A DNA stretch of 64,000 nucleotides from the NCBI RefSeq assembly GCF_020171525.1, contig NZ_JAIVAI010000001.1:1-64000 (forward strand). Direction: 5' to 3'. This document shows, in pieces, positions 9,321 through 17,797 of the stretch (within the stretch, counting starts at the first letter, position 1; every line of letters starts with the position of its first letter). The DNA comes from Halobacillus yeomjeoni (GTDB lineage: Bacteria; Bacillota; Bacilli; Bacillales; Halobacillaceae). Made by a program: the position numbers and the translations under genes. The notes beneath the pieces were generated by a model. It made no database searches, was not told where the DNA came from, and worked only from the letters and a program-made list of their open reading frames with translations.

Positions 9321-9874
9321 GTCATTACTTTATTGGAATACGTGTCAGCGAACAAATTAAAGATAGTCTGATTCAATGGCAGAAAAAATTGGCAGAATCG
9401 TTGGAATATAAGGTATGGACATCACCAGAAGACTTTCATATCACGTTGAAATTTTTAGGTTCTGCTTCAGAAAAAGACGTGGAAACCTATAAAAAGAAGT
9501 TGGAAGAACAACATTGGCCTCACCCATTCTGCCTCCAGATCGGTCCGGCTGGCTACTTTGGGAATAAAGAACAGCCACGTGTTTTTTATGCTGATGTAAC
9601 AAAAGAAGCTCCATTGATGGAAATCAAAGAAAAAGTTGAAGAGATTGGGGAAGCATTAGGGTTTCAAAAGGAAAAACGAAACTACCACCCTCATGTCACC
9701 ATAGCTAAAAAGAACCTGGGGGGAGAGTCTCCACTTGTGGCCACAGGAGAACCATCCATTTTTCAGGATACTTTTGAACTCAAAGTCTCTTCTTTTTCGA
9801 TATTCCAAATACATCCAAAGCGTTTCAATAAATATGAGGTTGTCTCTGATATTCCTTTGAAAGGAGAAAGGTAA
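9317..9874 (+). CDS. thpR: RNA 2',3'-cyclic phosphodiesterase ThpR (YtlP)
   Basis: Member of the 2H phosphoesterase superfamily, 185 residues. The two catalytic HxT motifs are present: FHITLKFLG (about residue 41) and HPHVTIAKK (about residue 128). ThpR enzymes open 2',3'-cyclic phosphates at RNA ends and were once called 2'-5' RNA ligases. The ATG at 9317 overlaps the MFS stop and follows AGGAAGGAG. An upstream in-frame codon at 9284 would run inside the MFS gene and is not used. Confidence 0.9.
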   Translation: MSHYFIGIRVSEQIKDSLIQWQKKLAESLEYKVWTSPEDFHITLKFLGSASEKDVETYKKKLEEQHWPHPFCLQIGPAGYFGNKEQPRVFYADVTKEAPLMEIKEKVEEIGEALGFQKEKRNYHPHVTIAKKNLGGESPLVATGEPSIFQDTFELKVSSFSIFQIHPKRFNKYEVVSDIPLKGER

Positions 9875-9876
9875 TA

Positions 9877-10803
9877 TTGGCTCAATTGATAAAACTGAGC
9901 GATTACATTTCCAGGTATGAATCGAATATCTATCAGTATCCTTCGCAGTATATTCGATTGAAGAAACAAAACTGGAAAAAAATCCATCACTTATTTATGC
10001 AGGGGGCCTTGGAACAATCCTATGGAGAAGCTGCTGCTGAGGAAGGCCCGCTTGAGAAAAAAAAGCTTAAAAAATTGTTTCAAAGGCAAAAGGAAGAGGA
10101 GTCCGGAAACCGACAAGCCTCACACCAAAGAGAACGAGCCCAGCCTCAAGACATCCATGAATTGAAACAGTACTTTTTAAATGGATTGTACCCTTTTCAA
10201 TTGAAATGGGCATCTACAACATTAAGAAAGAAGTCTTTTGTAGACCGTGTCTATTATAGCGATGAACGCCTGATGTATTACCTTCAAAGGTTCCCTGATA
10301 CATATTTTGTCATGTACGAACCTACCGTTGAAATCAAGAAAGCGAAGTTGGAAGCAAACACCATATTGATCGGTCCTTTAGGAATTGAAATCATTCACTA
10401 TTTAGACATGCCGATGGGGACAATCGTCCATCCTTCAAATAATCATAGTTGGCATATTGAACAGAACGGCATTGGGTCGAAAATCCTGAATCCTCTTCTT
10501 GCGCTGAGGCGGACGGAGACCTATGTGAAAAGTGTACTTCAAACCTATGACCTGGATTTTCCTTATAAAAAAGTTGTGTTAGCACCAGAGCTTTCCTTTA
10601 AAGAAGTGCAAACACCTTATATGACAGAATTTATTGGACGAGAGCAGTATGACACATGGTTTCAAAAGAAACGGAAAGACGGGTCTCCTTTAAAACATCT
10701 TCAGCTGAAAACAGCAGAGTCTTTATTGAAGCATTGTCACACGTCCGCCATCAAAAGACCAGAATGGGATATTGAAGAAGAAAGTACATATGAAGAGTGG
10801 TAA
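9877..10803 (+). CDS. ytlQ: YtlQ-like protein, NERD-like
   Basis: Protein of 308 residues matching the position and length of B. subtilis YtlQ, immediately after ytlP. The start is TTG at 9877, six bases after AAGGAGAAAGG. Residues 40-100 are charged and low-complexity (EEGPLEKKKLKKLFQRQKEE). The rest is a folded domain with GPLGIEIIHYLDM and NPLLALRRTETYV, which resembles NERD-type nuclease-related domains. No catalytic site can be named with confidence, and the function is unknown. Confidence 0.72.
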   Translation: MAQLIKLSDYISRYESNIYQYPSQYIRLKKQNWKKIHHLFMQGALEQSYGEAAAEEGPLEKKKLKKLFQRQKEEESGNRQASHQRERAQPQDIHELKQYFLNGLYPFQLKWASTTLRKKSFVDRVYYSDERLMYYLQRFPDTYFVMYEPTVEIKKAKLEANTILIGPLGIEIIHYLDMPMGTIVHPSNNHSWHIEQNGIGSKILNPLLALRRTETYVKSVLQTYDLDFPYKKVVLAPELSFKEVQTPYMTEFIGREQYDTWFQKKRKDGSPLKHLQLKTAESLLKHCHTSAIKRPEWDIEEESTYEEW

Positions 10804-10814
10804 GATTTATAGCT

Positions 10815-10844
10815 AAAGCTCGGAGTTTACTCTGAGCTTTTTCC
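10815..10844 (+). terminator. terminator after ytlQ
   Basis: AAAGCTCGGA and TCTGAGCTTT pair with one mismatch around GTTTAC, followed by TTCCC. A moderately strong intrinsic terminator ending the pepV-ytlQ unit. Confidence 0.65.
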
Positions 10845-10942
10845 CGTTTCGCACCGCTGCCTCTGCCTCTTCTCTGTTTTTTTCTTACAAAATTGCTAAC
10901 TTTACTGTCTCCTCTATTCACGGTGGATGTATGGAAAAGAGA

Positions 10943-10971
10943 AAGACAAACGTATGTTTTACCAGTATAAT
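10943..10971 (+). promoter_or_regulatory. sigma-A type promoter of ytlR
   Basis: AAGACA at 10943-10948, a 17-base spacer and TATAAT at 10966-10971, about 37 bases before the ytlR start. Confidence 0.6.
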
Positions 10972-11007
10972 AGAATAATAATGGACTTTCGTTAGGAGTA
11001 ATGCTTA

Positions 11008-11937
11008 TTGTACATCGTCATCATCAATCCAAATGCAGGTTCGGGGAAAGGGAAGCAATTATTCGAGCAGTTAAAAGAAGATGAATTATTCAAAAAGAAG
11101 AATTGCCGGACGTTCCTGACTGAATACGAAGGGCATGCGGAGCGTGTTGCAGAGCAAGTTGCTGCCATTCACCATGATGTTATCAAATGTGTCATTGTTA
11201 TCGGAGGAGACGGAACTTTATATGAAGTTTTAAACGGCTTAAGAAAGCATTCCAATATTACTATTGGGTTCATCCCTGTCGGTACCGGTAATGATTTCGC
11301 ACGAGGGATTGGTCAGTCCGACAAAGGGGTGGATCTTTTCAGGAAGTTGATTACATCCTCAGAGAAAAAGATGATTTATACTGGAAAGTTTTCCAACAGG
11401 CAAAGCAGCCAACAGAGAACTCGTTTATTTATGAATTGTATAGGCTTTGGGCTTGACGGGTATGTAGCTTCGTATGCCAACCGTCCTTCATTCCGGAGAT
11501 GGATCAAACGGTTTCGTGTAAGACCATTCACCTACCCGATCGCATTGGTAGTAAGCTTGATGAACTATAAACCGATTGAAATGGATATGGAAATAGATGG
11601 TGTTAAAAGGTCGATTAAGAAATCTATGATGGTCACTATTTCTAATTCTCCTTATTATGGTGGAGGGATGAACATTGCACCCGGGGCAGATATCAGTAAA
11701 CCTTATTTCCATGTACTCATTGTCGGACCGATTTCAAAATGGAAGCTGCTATTATTATTTGTAACCGTGTTTTTTGGAAAACACACGATCTTCAAGGAAG
11801 TCACTCAAATTAAGGCGAAAAGTGTAAAAATATCTTCACCTCATCCGTTGGTGTATCAGGTGGATGGGCAGGTAGGAAGCTGCTCTGAATGCACCATACA
11901 AACAGGGGAGCATCAAAGAGCGATTTTGATCGGATAA
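11008..11937 (+). CDS. ytlR: YegS/DgkB-type lipid (diacylglycerol) kinase family protein YtlR
   Basis: Protein of 309 residues of the DAGK catalytic family, which phosphorylates lipid alcohols with ATP. The landmarks are IINPNAGSGKG at the N-terminus, the nucleotide motif IGGDGTLYEVLNGL (about residue 74), and FIPVGTGNDFARGI, a strict signature of the family. The second domain contains NCIGFGLDGYV and ends with YQVDGQ. The start is TTG at 11008, seven bases after TAGGAGTA. B. subtilis has two such proteins, DgkB and YtlR; position supports YtlR, and its lipid substrate is not established here. Confidence 0.88.
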   Translation: MYIVIINPNAGSGKGKQLFEQLKEDELFKKKNCRTFLTEYEGHAERVAEQVAAIHHDVIKCVIVIGGDGTLYEVLNGLRKHSNITIGFIPVGTGNDFARGIGQSDKGVDLFRKLITSSEKKMIYTGKFSNRQSSQQRTRLFMNCIGFGLDGYVASYANRPSFRRWIKRFRVRPFTYPIALVVSLMNYKPIEMDMEIDGVKRSIKKSMMVTISNSPYYGGGMNIAPGADISKPYFHVLIVGPISKWKLLLLFVTVFFGKHTIFKEVTQIKAKSVKISSPHPLVYQVDGQVGSCSECTIQTGEHQRAILIG

Positions 11938-12012
11938 AAGTTATTTCTTGAAAGTTAGTAGAAAAATAAGTTAATCTAATTTAAGGTGAGTGAATTGTAC
12001 GGGAAATGCGCT

Positions 12013-12040
12013 TTGGAACATGACCAAAGTAGTATATAAT
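12013..12040 (+). promoter_or_regulatory. sigma-A type promoter of ytmP
   Basis: TTGGAA at 12013-12018, a 16-base spacer and TATAAT at 12035-12040, about 55 bases before the ytmP start. Confidence 0.65.
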
Positions 12041-12093
12041 AGTATTTAGATAAACGACATGAAGAAATCACAGGAAGATTTGAGGAATTGAAG

Positions 12094-12900
12094 GTGAATT
12101 GGTTGGAACATATACTTGGAAATGATTGGACGGTTACACCAGCAGGCGGCTCTACAGGAGAAGCATATTATGCTCAGACAGAGGGGAAACGTTTATTTCT
12201 AAAAAGAAATTCGTCTCCATTTCTTGCTGTGCTCTCAGCCGAAGGAATTGTGCCCAAGCTTGTTTGGACCAAACGTTTAGAAAATGGAGATGTGATTACA
12301 GCTCAAGAGTGGCTTGAAGGCAGAGAATTGAAGCCTGAAGAAATGAAGCATCCACGTGTGGCCGCTCTATTGAGTAAAATCCATCATTCCTCAGAACTGC
12401 TGGATATGTTGATGAGGCTTGGGAAGCATCCCTTATCACCTGATGAAGTGTTGAAAGACCTGATTGAAAATCAGAAATATATTGATCGTGTGGATTCTAG
12501 AATAGAAATTCATAAAGCAATCAAGTTCCTTGAGAACAAGGTTGATAATATCCACCATGATAAACATGTCGTATGTCACTGTGATACCAATCACAACAAC
12601 TGGTTATTATCGTCATATAATCAACTTTACTTGATCGATTGGGATAATGCCATGGTTGCAGATCCTGCTCTTGATTTAGGAATGCTGCTTTATTCTTATA
12701 TTCCTGAAGAAGATTGGGAGAAGTGGTTGATGGAATACGGAATTGAGCCAAATTCTCACTTATATGAACGGATGATCTGGTATGCAACCTCTCAAGCTTT
12801 ATCTTTCATTCAATGGCATCAAATGAGGGGCGAATATGAAGAAGCTGACGTCCGCACAGAAAAGCTTAAAAAAATGATGACGGAACATGGAATCATATGA
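12094..12900 (+). CDS. ytmP: YtmP, choline/aminoglycoside kinase-fold phosphotransferase
   Basis: Protein of 268 residues of the APH/choline kinase fold. The catalytic loop HCDTNHNNWLL (about residue 165) and the metal-binding LIDWDNAMVADPALDLG (about 181) are the Brenner-type motifs. The front has VTPAGGSTGEAYYA as a glycine-rich loop. The GTG at 12094 (MNWLEHILG) is preferred over the TTG at 12088: it has better spacing from GAGGA, and B. subtilis YtmP begins MNWLE. It lies upstream of trmB as in B. subtilis. The natural substrate is not known. Confidence 0.85.
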   Translation: MNWLEHILGNDWTVTPAGGSTGEAYYAQTEGKRLFLKRNSSPFLAVLSAEGIVPKLVWTKRLENGDVITAQEWLEGRELKPEEMKHPRVAALLSKIHHSSELLDMLMRLGKHPLSPDEVLKDLIENQKYIDRVDSRIEIHKAIKFLENKVDNIHHDKHVVCHCDTNHNNWLLSSYNQLYLIDWDNAMVADPALDLGMLLYSYIPEEDWEKWLMEYGIEPNSHLYERMIWYATSQALSFIQWHQMRGEYEEADVRTEKLKKMMTEHGII

Positions 12901-12907
12901 GCTTAAA

Positions 12908-12940
12908 AAAACAACCATCGGTCAGCCGATGGTTGTTTCT
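12908..12940. terminator. bidirectional terminator after ytmP
   Basis: AACAACCATCGG and CCGATGGTTGTT form a perfect 12-bp stem with loop TCAG, flanked by an A run and a T-rich tail. Shared with the small convergent gene. Confidence 0.9.
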
Positions 12941-12946
12941 TTATTA

Positions 12947-13099
12947 TTATGAGATTGTAGGTGTATATTTAAGTTTTTTCTCTCTGACTTCTGAACTCAT
13001 TTTTTCATTCAACTTCTCAAACGGGTAAATGAACATCGCATAACCGGCAAATAGCAAGGAGAACGTAGCAAGAATCAATGTTTCAAGAATCATTTTCAT
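12947..13099 (-). CDS. small single-pass membrane protein (50 aa)
   Basis: A 51-codon minus-strand frame reading MKMILETLILATFSLLFAG and then YAMFIYPFEK, with a basic tail. Residues 3-25 form one hydrophobic helix. It starts with ATG at 13099; GGAGGG lies about 13 bases upstream, slightly far. It ends just before a shared terminator, and a 390-base gene-free interval separates it from trmB. No family recognised. The clean helix, the ribosome site and the terminator make it a likely real gene. Confidence 0.55.
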   Translation of the reverse strand: MKMILETLILATFSLLFAGYAMFIYPFEKLNEKMSSEVREKKLKYTPTIS

Positions 13100-13489
13100 G
13101 GATTTAAAAATCCCTCCGTTTCAATATCAATGCACGTATACTATCTTATCTCGGAAAACGCTTACAACCCAACCCTTCAATTATCTTATATTTGTAGGTA
13201 GAAGACAGATATATACGTTGTAAAAGAAATAACTTCCATATCATTACCTTAAGGTGGATTTATGTCTGTATGCGCGTGGATGCATAGATTTTTATAAAAA
13301 GTTTTAATTACAATCGACTTCATGGTAACATTTTAACGATAAGTTTTCTGAATCAAGTGTTGAAGTGATATGAGCAAGGAAAGTCAGCTGGTCAGACGAG
13401 TGATAGGACCCTGACTTCGTATAGATGGGGAATAAAAGCCATTTGCGTCATTTAACATAGCTGAACGATATGAAGGAGGAATTAGGAAC
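13100..13489. other. gene-free interval upstream of trmB
   Basis: About 390 bases without a supportable gene. It is AT-rich and holds the promoter regions of the small minus-strand gene and trmB. It also contains a structured hairpin (13381-13417) and a lone TTGCGTCATTT at 13443-13453, which is the reverse complement of a unit of the 21-bp array at 40931-41056. Confidence 0.5.
13381..13417 (+). promoter_or_regulatory. two-step hairpin in the presumed trmB leader
   Basis: AAGTCAG pairs with CTGACTT, and inside it GGTC pairs with GACC, leaving a 2-base bulge (CT) and a 13-base loop. A 14-codon frame starting with ATG at 13370 reads through it (MSKESQLVRRVIGP). There is no T run, so it is not a plain terminator. 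Its role is unknown. Confidence 0.4.
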
Positions 13490-14134
13490 ATGCGTTTACG
13501 AAATAAACCTTGGGCAGACGATTTTATGCGTGAGAACGATCATATCGTCGTTCAAGAGCCGTTTGAATGGAAAGGGAAGTGGAATAATCAGTTCAATAAA
13601 CCAGAGCAGCCGCTTCACCTGGAAATAGGCTCAGGCAAAGGCCAGTTCATTGCTGGGATGGGAAAGCAGCATCCGGAAATAAATTTCATCGGAATCGAGA
13701 TTGTCAAAAGTGTGATTGTCGGTGCCTTGAAAAAAGTGAAACAGGCTGAGACGGATAATGTCCGGTTGGTGAATGAAAATGCTGAAGATCTCAGAGAAAT
13801 GTTTGAGACGAATGAAGTGGATCACATTTATTTGAACTTCTCAGATCCATGGCCCAAAAATAGACACGAAAAAAGAAGGTTGACTTATCACACTTTCCTT
13901 GACCAATACAAAGAAGTTCTAAAACCAGGCGGAGAAATCACGCTTAAGACAGATAATAAAGGGTTCTTTGAATATTCAATAGTCAGTTTTTCACAATATG
14001 GAATGATTTTAGAAGACGTTTCCGTCGATTTGCATGCAGATGAAGATCCTCTGAACGTACCTACTGAGTATGAAGAGAAGTTTTCTGCCAAAGGACAGCC
14101 GATTTACAGATGTAAAGTAAAATTCACAACATGA
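13490..14134 (+). CDS. trmB: tRNA (guanine-N7)-methyltransferase TrmB
   Basis: SAM-dependent enzyme of 214 residues that makes m7G46 in tRNA. The SAM motif LEIGSGKGQFIAGM (about residue 44) and the family signature NFSDPWPKNRHEKRRL (about 116-131) are both intact, as is ITLKTDNKGFF. Length matches B. subtilis YtmQ/TrmB (213 residues). The ATG follows GAAGGAGGAATTAGGAAC. The next gene, ytnP, starts 68 bases downstream. Confidence 0.95.
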   Translation: MRLRNKPWADDFMRENDHIVVQEPFEWKGKWNNQFNKPEQPLHLEIGSGKGQFIAGMGKQHPEINFIGIEIVKSVIVGALKKVKQAETDNVRLVNENAEDLREMFETNEVDHIYLNFSDPWPKNRHEKRRLTYHTFLDQYKEVLKPGGEITLKTDNKGFFEYSIVSFSQYGMILEDVSVDLHADEDPLNVPTEYEEKFSAKGQPIYRCKVKFTT

Positions 14135-14202
14135 TAGCGTTTACAATAGCTCTGGTCTGTATGGTAGACTAGAGCTATATTTGTAACGGAGGAGTGTTGA
14201 CT

Positions 14203-15063
14203 GTGGAAATGATGGAAATTGGCCGCGCGAAATTAACTTGGCTGAATGGTGGAGTTACCCATATGGATGGGGGAGCTATGTTTGGAGTCGTACCGAAGCC
14301 TTTATGGAGTAAAAAATATCCCGTCAATGAGAAGAATCAAATTGAATTGAGAACCGACCCGATATTATTGGAGTTGGATGGCAAAAAAATATTGATAGAT
14401 TCCGGTATGGGAAATGGGAAAGTGAACGAGAAACAGAAAAGAAATTTCGGAGTAAAGGAAGAATCGTCCATTGATCTTTCTTTGACAAAATTAGAGCTTT
14501 CTCGTGATGACATTGATCTTGTGCTCATGACTCACCTCCACTTCGACCATGCCTGTGGGCTTACTATGTGGCAGGGGGAGGATCTTGTTCCTGCTTTTCC
14601 TAATGCTGAGATCTACACCAGTTCGACGGAGTGGCAGGAGATGAGAAATCCGAATATACGTTCCAAGAACACCTATTGGGAATCGAATTGGAAACCGATT
14701 GAACATCAAGTACATACCTATGAAGATTCAAAAGAAATTCTACCCGGACTTCAAATGATTCACACAAGTGGTCACAGCGATGGTCATTCCATCATCGTAT
14801 TTGAGGATGAGGAAAAACTTTTTATCCATATGGCAGATATTATGCCGACTCATGCGCACCAAAATGTCCTTTGGGCGCTCGCTTATGATGATTTTCCAGT
14901 CACGTCTGTACATGAGAAACAAAAATGGATGAATTATGGATATGAAAGAAAAGCCTGGTATACGTTTTATCATGATGCTTACTACCGAGCATTAAAATTC
15001 GATACCAATGGCGAAATCCTTGAGAAAGTTGAGCGGGAAACCTACTCATACAATCAAGGATAA
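14203..15063 (+). CDS. ytnP: YtnP-type metallo-beta-lactamase-fold lactonase (quorum quenching)
   Basis: MBL-fold hydrolase of 286 residues. The metal motif [11 protein letters not shown] (about residue 106) is the HxHxDH signature. [26 protein letters not shown] and the late FYHDAYY supply the remaining ligands. B. subtilis YtnP hydrolyses acyl-homoserine-lactone-like signals of competitors. The GTG at 14203 is taken as the start: it is nine bases after GGAGGA, and its product MEMMEIG aligns with the B. subtilis start. Earlier GTG/TTG codons at 14194/14197 touch the ribosome site. Confidence 0.88.
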   Translation: MEMMEIGRAKLTWLNGGVTHMDGGAMFGVVPKPLWSKKYPVNEKNQIELRTDPILLELDGKKILIDSGMGNGKVNEKQKRNFGVKEESSIDLSLTKLELSRDDIDLVLMTHLHFDHACGLTMWQGEDLVPAFPNAEIYTSSTEWQEMRNPNIRSKNTYWESNWKPIEHQVHTYEDSKEILPGLQMIHTSGHSDGHSIIVFEDEEKLFIHMADIMPTHAHQNVLWALAYDDFPVTSVHEKQKWMNYGYERKAWYTFYHDAYYRALKFDTNGEILEKVERETYSYNQG

Positions 15064-15064
15064 A

Positions 15065-15098
15065 AAAACTCCCTGTCCTAGGAAGGACAGGGAGTTTC
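15065..15098. terminator. bidirectional terminator after ytnP
   Basis: AACTCCCTGTCC and GGACAGGGAGTT form a 12-bp stem with a short loop, flanked by A and T runs. Shared with the convergent PepSY gene. Confidence 0.9.
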
Positions 15099-15102
15099 AA
15101 GT

Positions 15103-15420
15103 TTATGCAGTTGTTTCTGCTACATCGACGATTGTTCCTGTTTCTGTATCGATGTAAAATTCAAATTGTGATGTCTCACCATCTTGATTTTTGGAAATTC
15201 CTCCACGATAAACATCGTAGTTTATTCCGTTTTTGTTCAACTCTTCTGGTTTCATGTAAATCCATGAACCACTGATAGGTCCCTGCTTCTTAAATGCTTC
15301 TTTAGCGATTTTCAAAGCCTTTTCGGGTGTAACCCCTTGCTTGTTGCTGATTTGCTCTTTGACTACATAGCCTGCCAATGCTCCTACACCAGCGGCGATC
15401 GCTACTTTTTTCCAATTCAT
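15103..15420 (-). CDS. PepSY-domain small membrane-anchored protein
   Basis: Protein of 105 residues. An N-terminal hydrophobic stretch (KKVAIAAGVGALAGYVV, residues 4-20) acts as a membrane anchor or signal. A PepSY-like domain follows: VTPEKALKIAKEAFKKQG as the helix and FYIDTETGTIVDV as the final strands. PepSY modules are found in peptidase inhibitors and exported proteins; no partner peptidase lies nearby, although the M42 peptidase YtoP is divergently encoded. The ATG at 15420 follows GAGGTGAT; a TTG at 15423 would add one residue. Confidence 0.75.
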   Translation of the reverse strand: MNWKKVAIAAGVGALAGYVVKEQISNKQGVTPEKALKIAKEAFKKQGPISGSWIYMKPEELNKNGINYDVYRGGISKNQDGETSQFEFYIDTETGTIVDVAETTA

Positions 15421-15573
15421 CAAACCATCACCTCAAAACATTTATTTCTAATATTCAGTATACTAAAAATTCCCGATAAAAGGAAATGTAAAACATAACT
15501 ATCAGATAAGTAGAAACGGTTTCAAAAGTCCGTTAAAATAGAAGAAGACGCATAAAAAGGAGATGTACATAAA

Positions 15574-16641
15574 ATGAATACAGAAACAAAAAATCTTTTT
15601 AAGACGTTAACAGAACTGCCAGGCGCACCTGCTAATGAACATTTGGTCCGTCAGTTTATGAAGCAGGAGCTTGAGAAATACTCAGAAGAAGTCGTCCAGG
15701 ACCGCCTTGGCGGAGTGTTTGGTGTACGTAATGGAAAAGGGCCGACAGTCATGGTTGCAGGGCACATGGACGAAGTGGGATTCATGGTGACTCAAATCAC
15801 TGAAAATGGTATGCTTCGCTTCCAACCATTGGGAGGGTGGTGGAACCAGGTCATGCTCGCTCAGCGGGTGCAGGTGATCACAGATCAAGGTCCGATCGTT
15901 GGTGTGATCGGTTCAATCCCTCCTCACAATTTGACACCGGAACAAAGAAAGAAACCGATGGAAATCAAAAATATGATGATAGATATCGGTGCTGATGATA
16001 AATCGGATGCTGAATCAATCGGCATCAAACCTGGCCAGCCGATCGTTCCGATTTGTCCGTTCACTCCAATGTCCAATGAGAAGAAAATTTTAGCAAAAGC
16101 GTGGGACAACCGTTATGGGTGTGGATTGGCGATCGAATTACTGAAAGAGCTTCAAGGAACAAAGACGCCGAATAAACTGTATTCCGGTGCCACTGTCCAG
16201 GAAGAAGTGGGGCTACGTGGAGCTCAAGTAGCAGCAAACATGATTGACCCAGACATTTTCTACGCATTGGACGCTTCACCGGCCAACGATATGAGTGGAG
16301 ATAAAAAAGAGTTTGGCCAATTAGGCAAAGGAGCGCTTTTACGTATATTAGATAAATCTATGGTCACTCACAATGGAATCAGAGATTTTATTTTAGATAC
16401 GGCTGAAACACACAACATTCCATATCAATATTTCATCTCTCAAGGTGGTACGGATGCAGGACGTGTCCATACAGCAAATAATGGGGTTCCATCAGCTGTA
16501 GTCGGCATTTGCTCCCGATATATCCACACATCTTCTTCGATCATCCATGTCGATGATTATGCGGCAGCTAAAGAGCTTCTTGTCCATCTTGTCAAAACAA
16601 CAGATCAAAATACGGTTGACCTGATCAGACAAAACGTATAA
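15574..16641 (+). CDS. ytoP: M42-family glutamyl aminopeptidase YtoP
   Basis: Cobalt/zinc aminopeptidase of 355 residues. Metal ligands and catalytic residues are visible in [13 protein letters not shown] (about residue 67), [15 protein letters not shown] (about 180), [13 protein letters not shown] (about 209, catalytic Glu pair) and [14 protein letters not shown]. The late ligand is in [12 protein letters not shown]. Family members are large tetrahedral complexes that trim peptides from the N-terminus. AAAAGGAGATG precedes the ATG. Length and motifs are intact. Confidence 0.93.
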   Translation: MNTETKNLFKTLTELPGAPANEHLVRQFMKQELEKYSEEVVQDRLGGVFGVRNGKGPTVMVAGHMDEVGFMVTQITENGMLRFQPLGGWWNQVMLAQRVQVITDQGPIVGVIGSIPPHNLTPEQRKKPMEIKNMMIDIGADDKSDAESIGIKPGQPIVPICPFTPMSNEKKILAKAWDNRYGCGLAIELLKELQGTKTPNKLYSGATVQEEVGLRGAQVAANMIDPDIFYALDASPANDMSGDKKEFGQLGKGALLRILDKSMVTHNGIRDFILDTAETHNIPYQYFISQGGTDAGRVHTANNGVPSAVVGICSRYIHTSSSIIHVDDYAAAKELLVHLVKTTDQNTVDLIRQNV

Positions 16642-16647
16642 TATTTT

Positions 16648-16686
16648 GAAAGTCACGTGTAGCTGGTGTCAGCACACGTGACTTTA
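16648..16686 (+). terminator. strong hairpin after ytoP, possible terminator
   Basis: AAAGTCACGTGT and ACACGTGACTTT form a 12-bp perfect stem around AGCTGGTGTCAGC. The T tract is short (TTTAT), so termination may be weak. It could also be read as an operator-like palindrome upstream of the next gene. Confidence 0.55.
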
Positions 16687-16729
16687 TGCTATGATTATCA
16701 TTAATGAATATAGGAGAAAGGTGCATAGT

Positions 16730-17233
16730 ATGGTGAAAATTTATGTAGGTTCTCAAAACCCTACTAAGATTGACTCTGTAAAGCGGGTATTTTCTGAATA
16801 TGAAGTCATTGGTATGGACGTCGAGTCCAAGGTAGCTGCACAGCCTTTCTCAGACGATGAGACTTTGGAGGGTGCAATCAACCGAGCTCGTGAATGTGCC
16901 TTTTTTGATAAATGTGATTTAGGCATAGGGTTGGAAGGCGGGGTCATGGAAATTGAAGGTGACCTTTACCTATGCAATTGGGGTGCATTAGTAGATAGTA
17001 AAGAAAATGTCTATACCGCAAGTGGTGCCCGCATCCCTTTACCAGATGAAATAAAAGCGGATTTAGAAAAAGGTAAAGAGCTTGGTGAAGTCATGGATGA
17101 ATTTGCCAACAAAAACGATGTGCGGAAAAATGAAGGTGCGATCGGTATCTTTACTAATGGAAGTATCCAACGTGAAGAAATGTTTGCACATGTAGTAAAG
17201 CTGCTTCGCGGCCAATGGGAATTACAACAGTAA
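16730..17233 (+). CDS. DUF84/YjjX-family non-canonical purine NTP phosphatase
   Basis: Protein of 167 residues of the inosine/xanthosine triphosphatase family, which cleans damaged purine nucleotides. The N-terminal YVGSQNPTKIDSVKRVF motif binds the triphosphate. GIGLEGGVMEIEG (about 73) and NEGAIGIFTNG (about 138) are the other conserved blocks. The ATG at 16730 follows AGGAGAAAGGTG at normal spacing; the open frame reaches back to 16691 but has no better site. A strong terminator follows at once. Confidence 0.87.
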   Translation: MVKIYVGSQNPTKIDSVKRVFSEYEVIGMDVESKVAAQPFSDDETLEGAINRARECAFFDKCDLGIGLEGGVMEIEGDLYLCNWGALVDSKENVYTASGARIPLPDEIKADLEKGKELGEVMDEFANKNDVRKNEGAIGIFTNGSIQREEMFAHVVKLLRGQWELQQ

Positions 17234-17240
17234 TATTGAA

Positions 17241-17281
17241 AAAGGTGCAGCCCCTTTTTAAGAAGGGCTGCACCTTTTTTT
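17241..17281. terminator. bidirectional terminator between the DUF84 gene and ytoQ
   Basis: AAAAAGGTGCAGCCC and GGGCTGCACCTTTTT form a 15-bp stem with A/T tails on both sides. It overlaps the last base or two of ytoQ. Confidence 0.93.
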
Positions 17282-17720
17282 ACTCAAAGATGTACGCTAG
17301 TACTTCTAAGGCTTGATCAATCGTCTCCACGGTTACATTTGCCTGATTTGATAGTTCTTTCAAAGGATGTACGAGAGATTCTGGTCTAATTAAAATCAAA
17401 GGTTTTTTTAGTTGAATCGCTGCACTCGCATCCATTGCTGTATTCCACTGCTTATATTTCTCTCCAAACAATGCAATTACTGCGTCAGACTTCTGTAAAA
17501 GGACTTCTGTCCTGAAGTTGTTGATGCTTGAAGCAGCATCATCGCGGTGGATGGAGTTCGGTTGTTCACCAAGGATGTCTTCTCCGATATTGTCCGAGCG
17601 TTCATGATTTTCTTGAGGTCCTACGAAATGAAGAGGTAAATCCTTCTGCCTTGCTTTTTCTTTCAATTCATTTCTCCAGTCATCATGAATTTGACCAGCT
17701 AAGTATACAGTTAACTCCAT
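17280..17720 (-). CDS. ytoQ: YtoQ family protein (nucleoside 2-deoxyribosyltransferase-like)
   Basis: Protein of 146 residues of the YtoQ family. It opens with LTVYLAGQIHDDWRNEL, and later VLLQKSDAVIALFGEKYKQW and NTAMDASAAIQL resemble the nucleotide-sugar-binding core of nucleoside deoxyribosyltransferase-like folds. The biochemical role is not known. The ATG at 17720 follows AGGAGGTTTATTA. It is convergent with the DUF84 gene, in the same neighbourhood as in B. subtilis. Confidence 0.85.
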   Translation of the reverse strand: MELTVYLAGQIHDDWRNELKEKARQKDLPLHFVGPQENHERSDNIGEDILGEQPNSIHRDDAASSINNFRTEVLLQKSDAVIALFGEKYKQWNTAMDASAAIQLKKPLILIRPESLVHPLKELSNQANVTVETIDQALEVLAYIFE

Positions 17721-17797
17721 TAATAAACCTCCTAAAAATCCGGATAATTCCAGTATGGTATTTTGCCAGGTTTCTGTCCAGTCTTAAGTGGGCGTAG

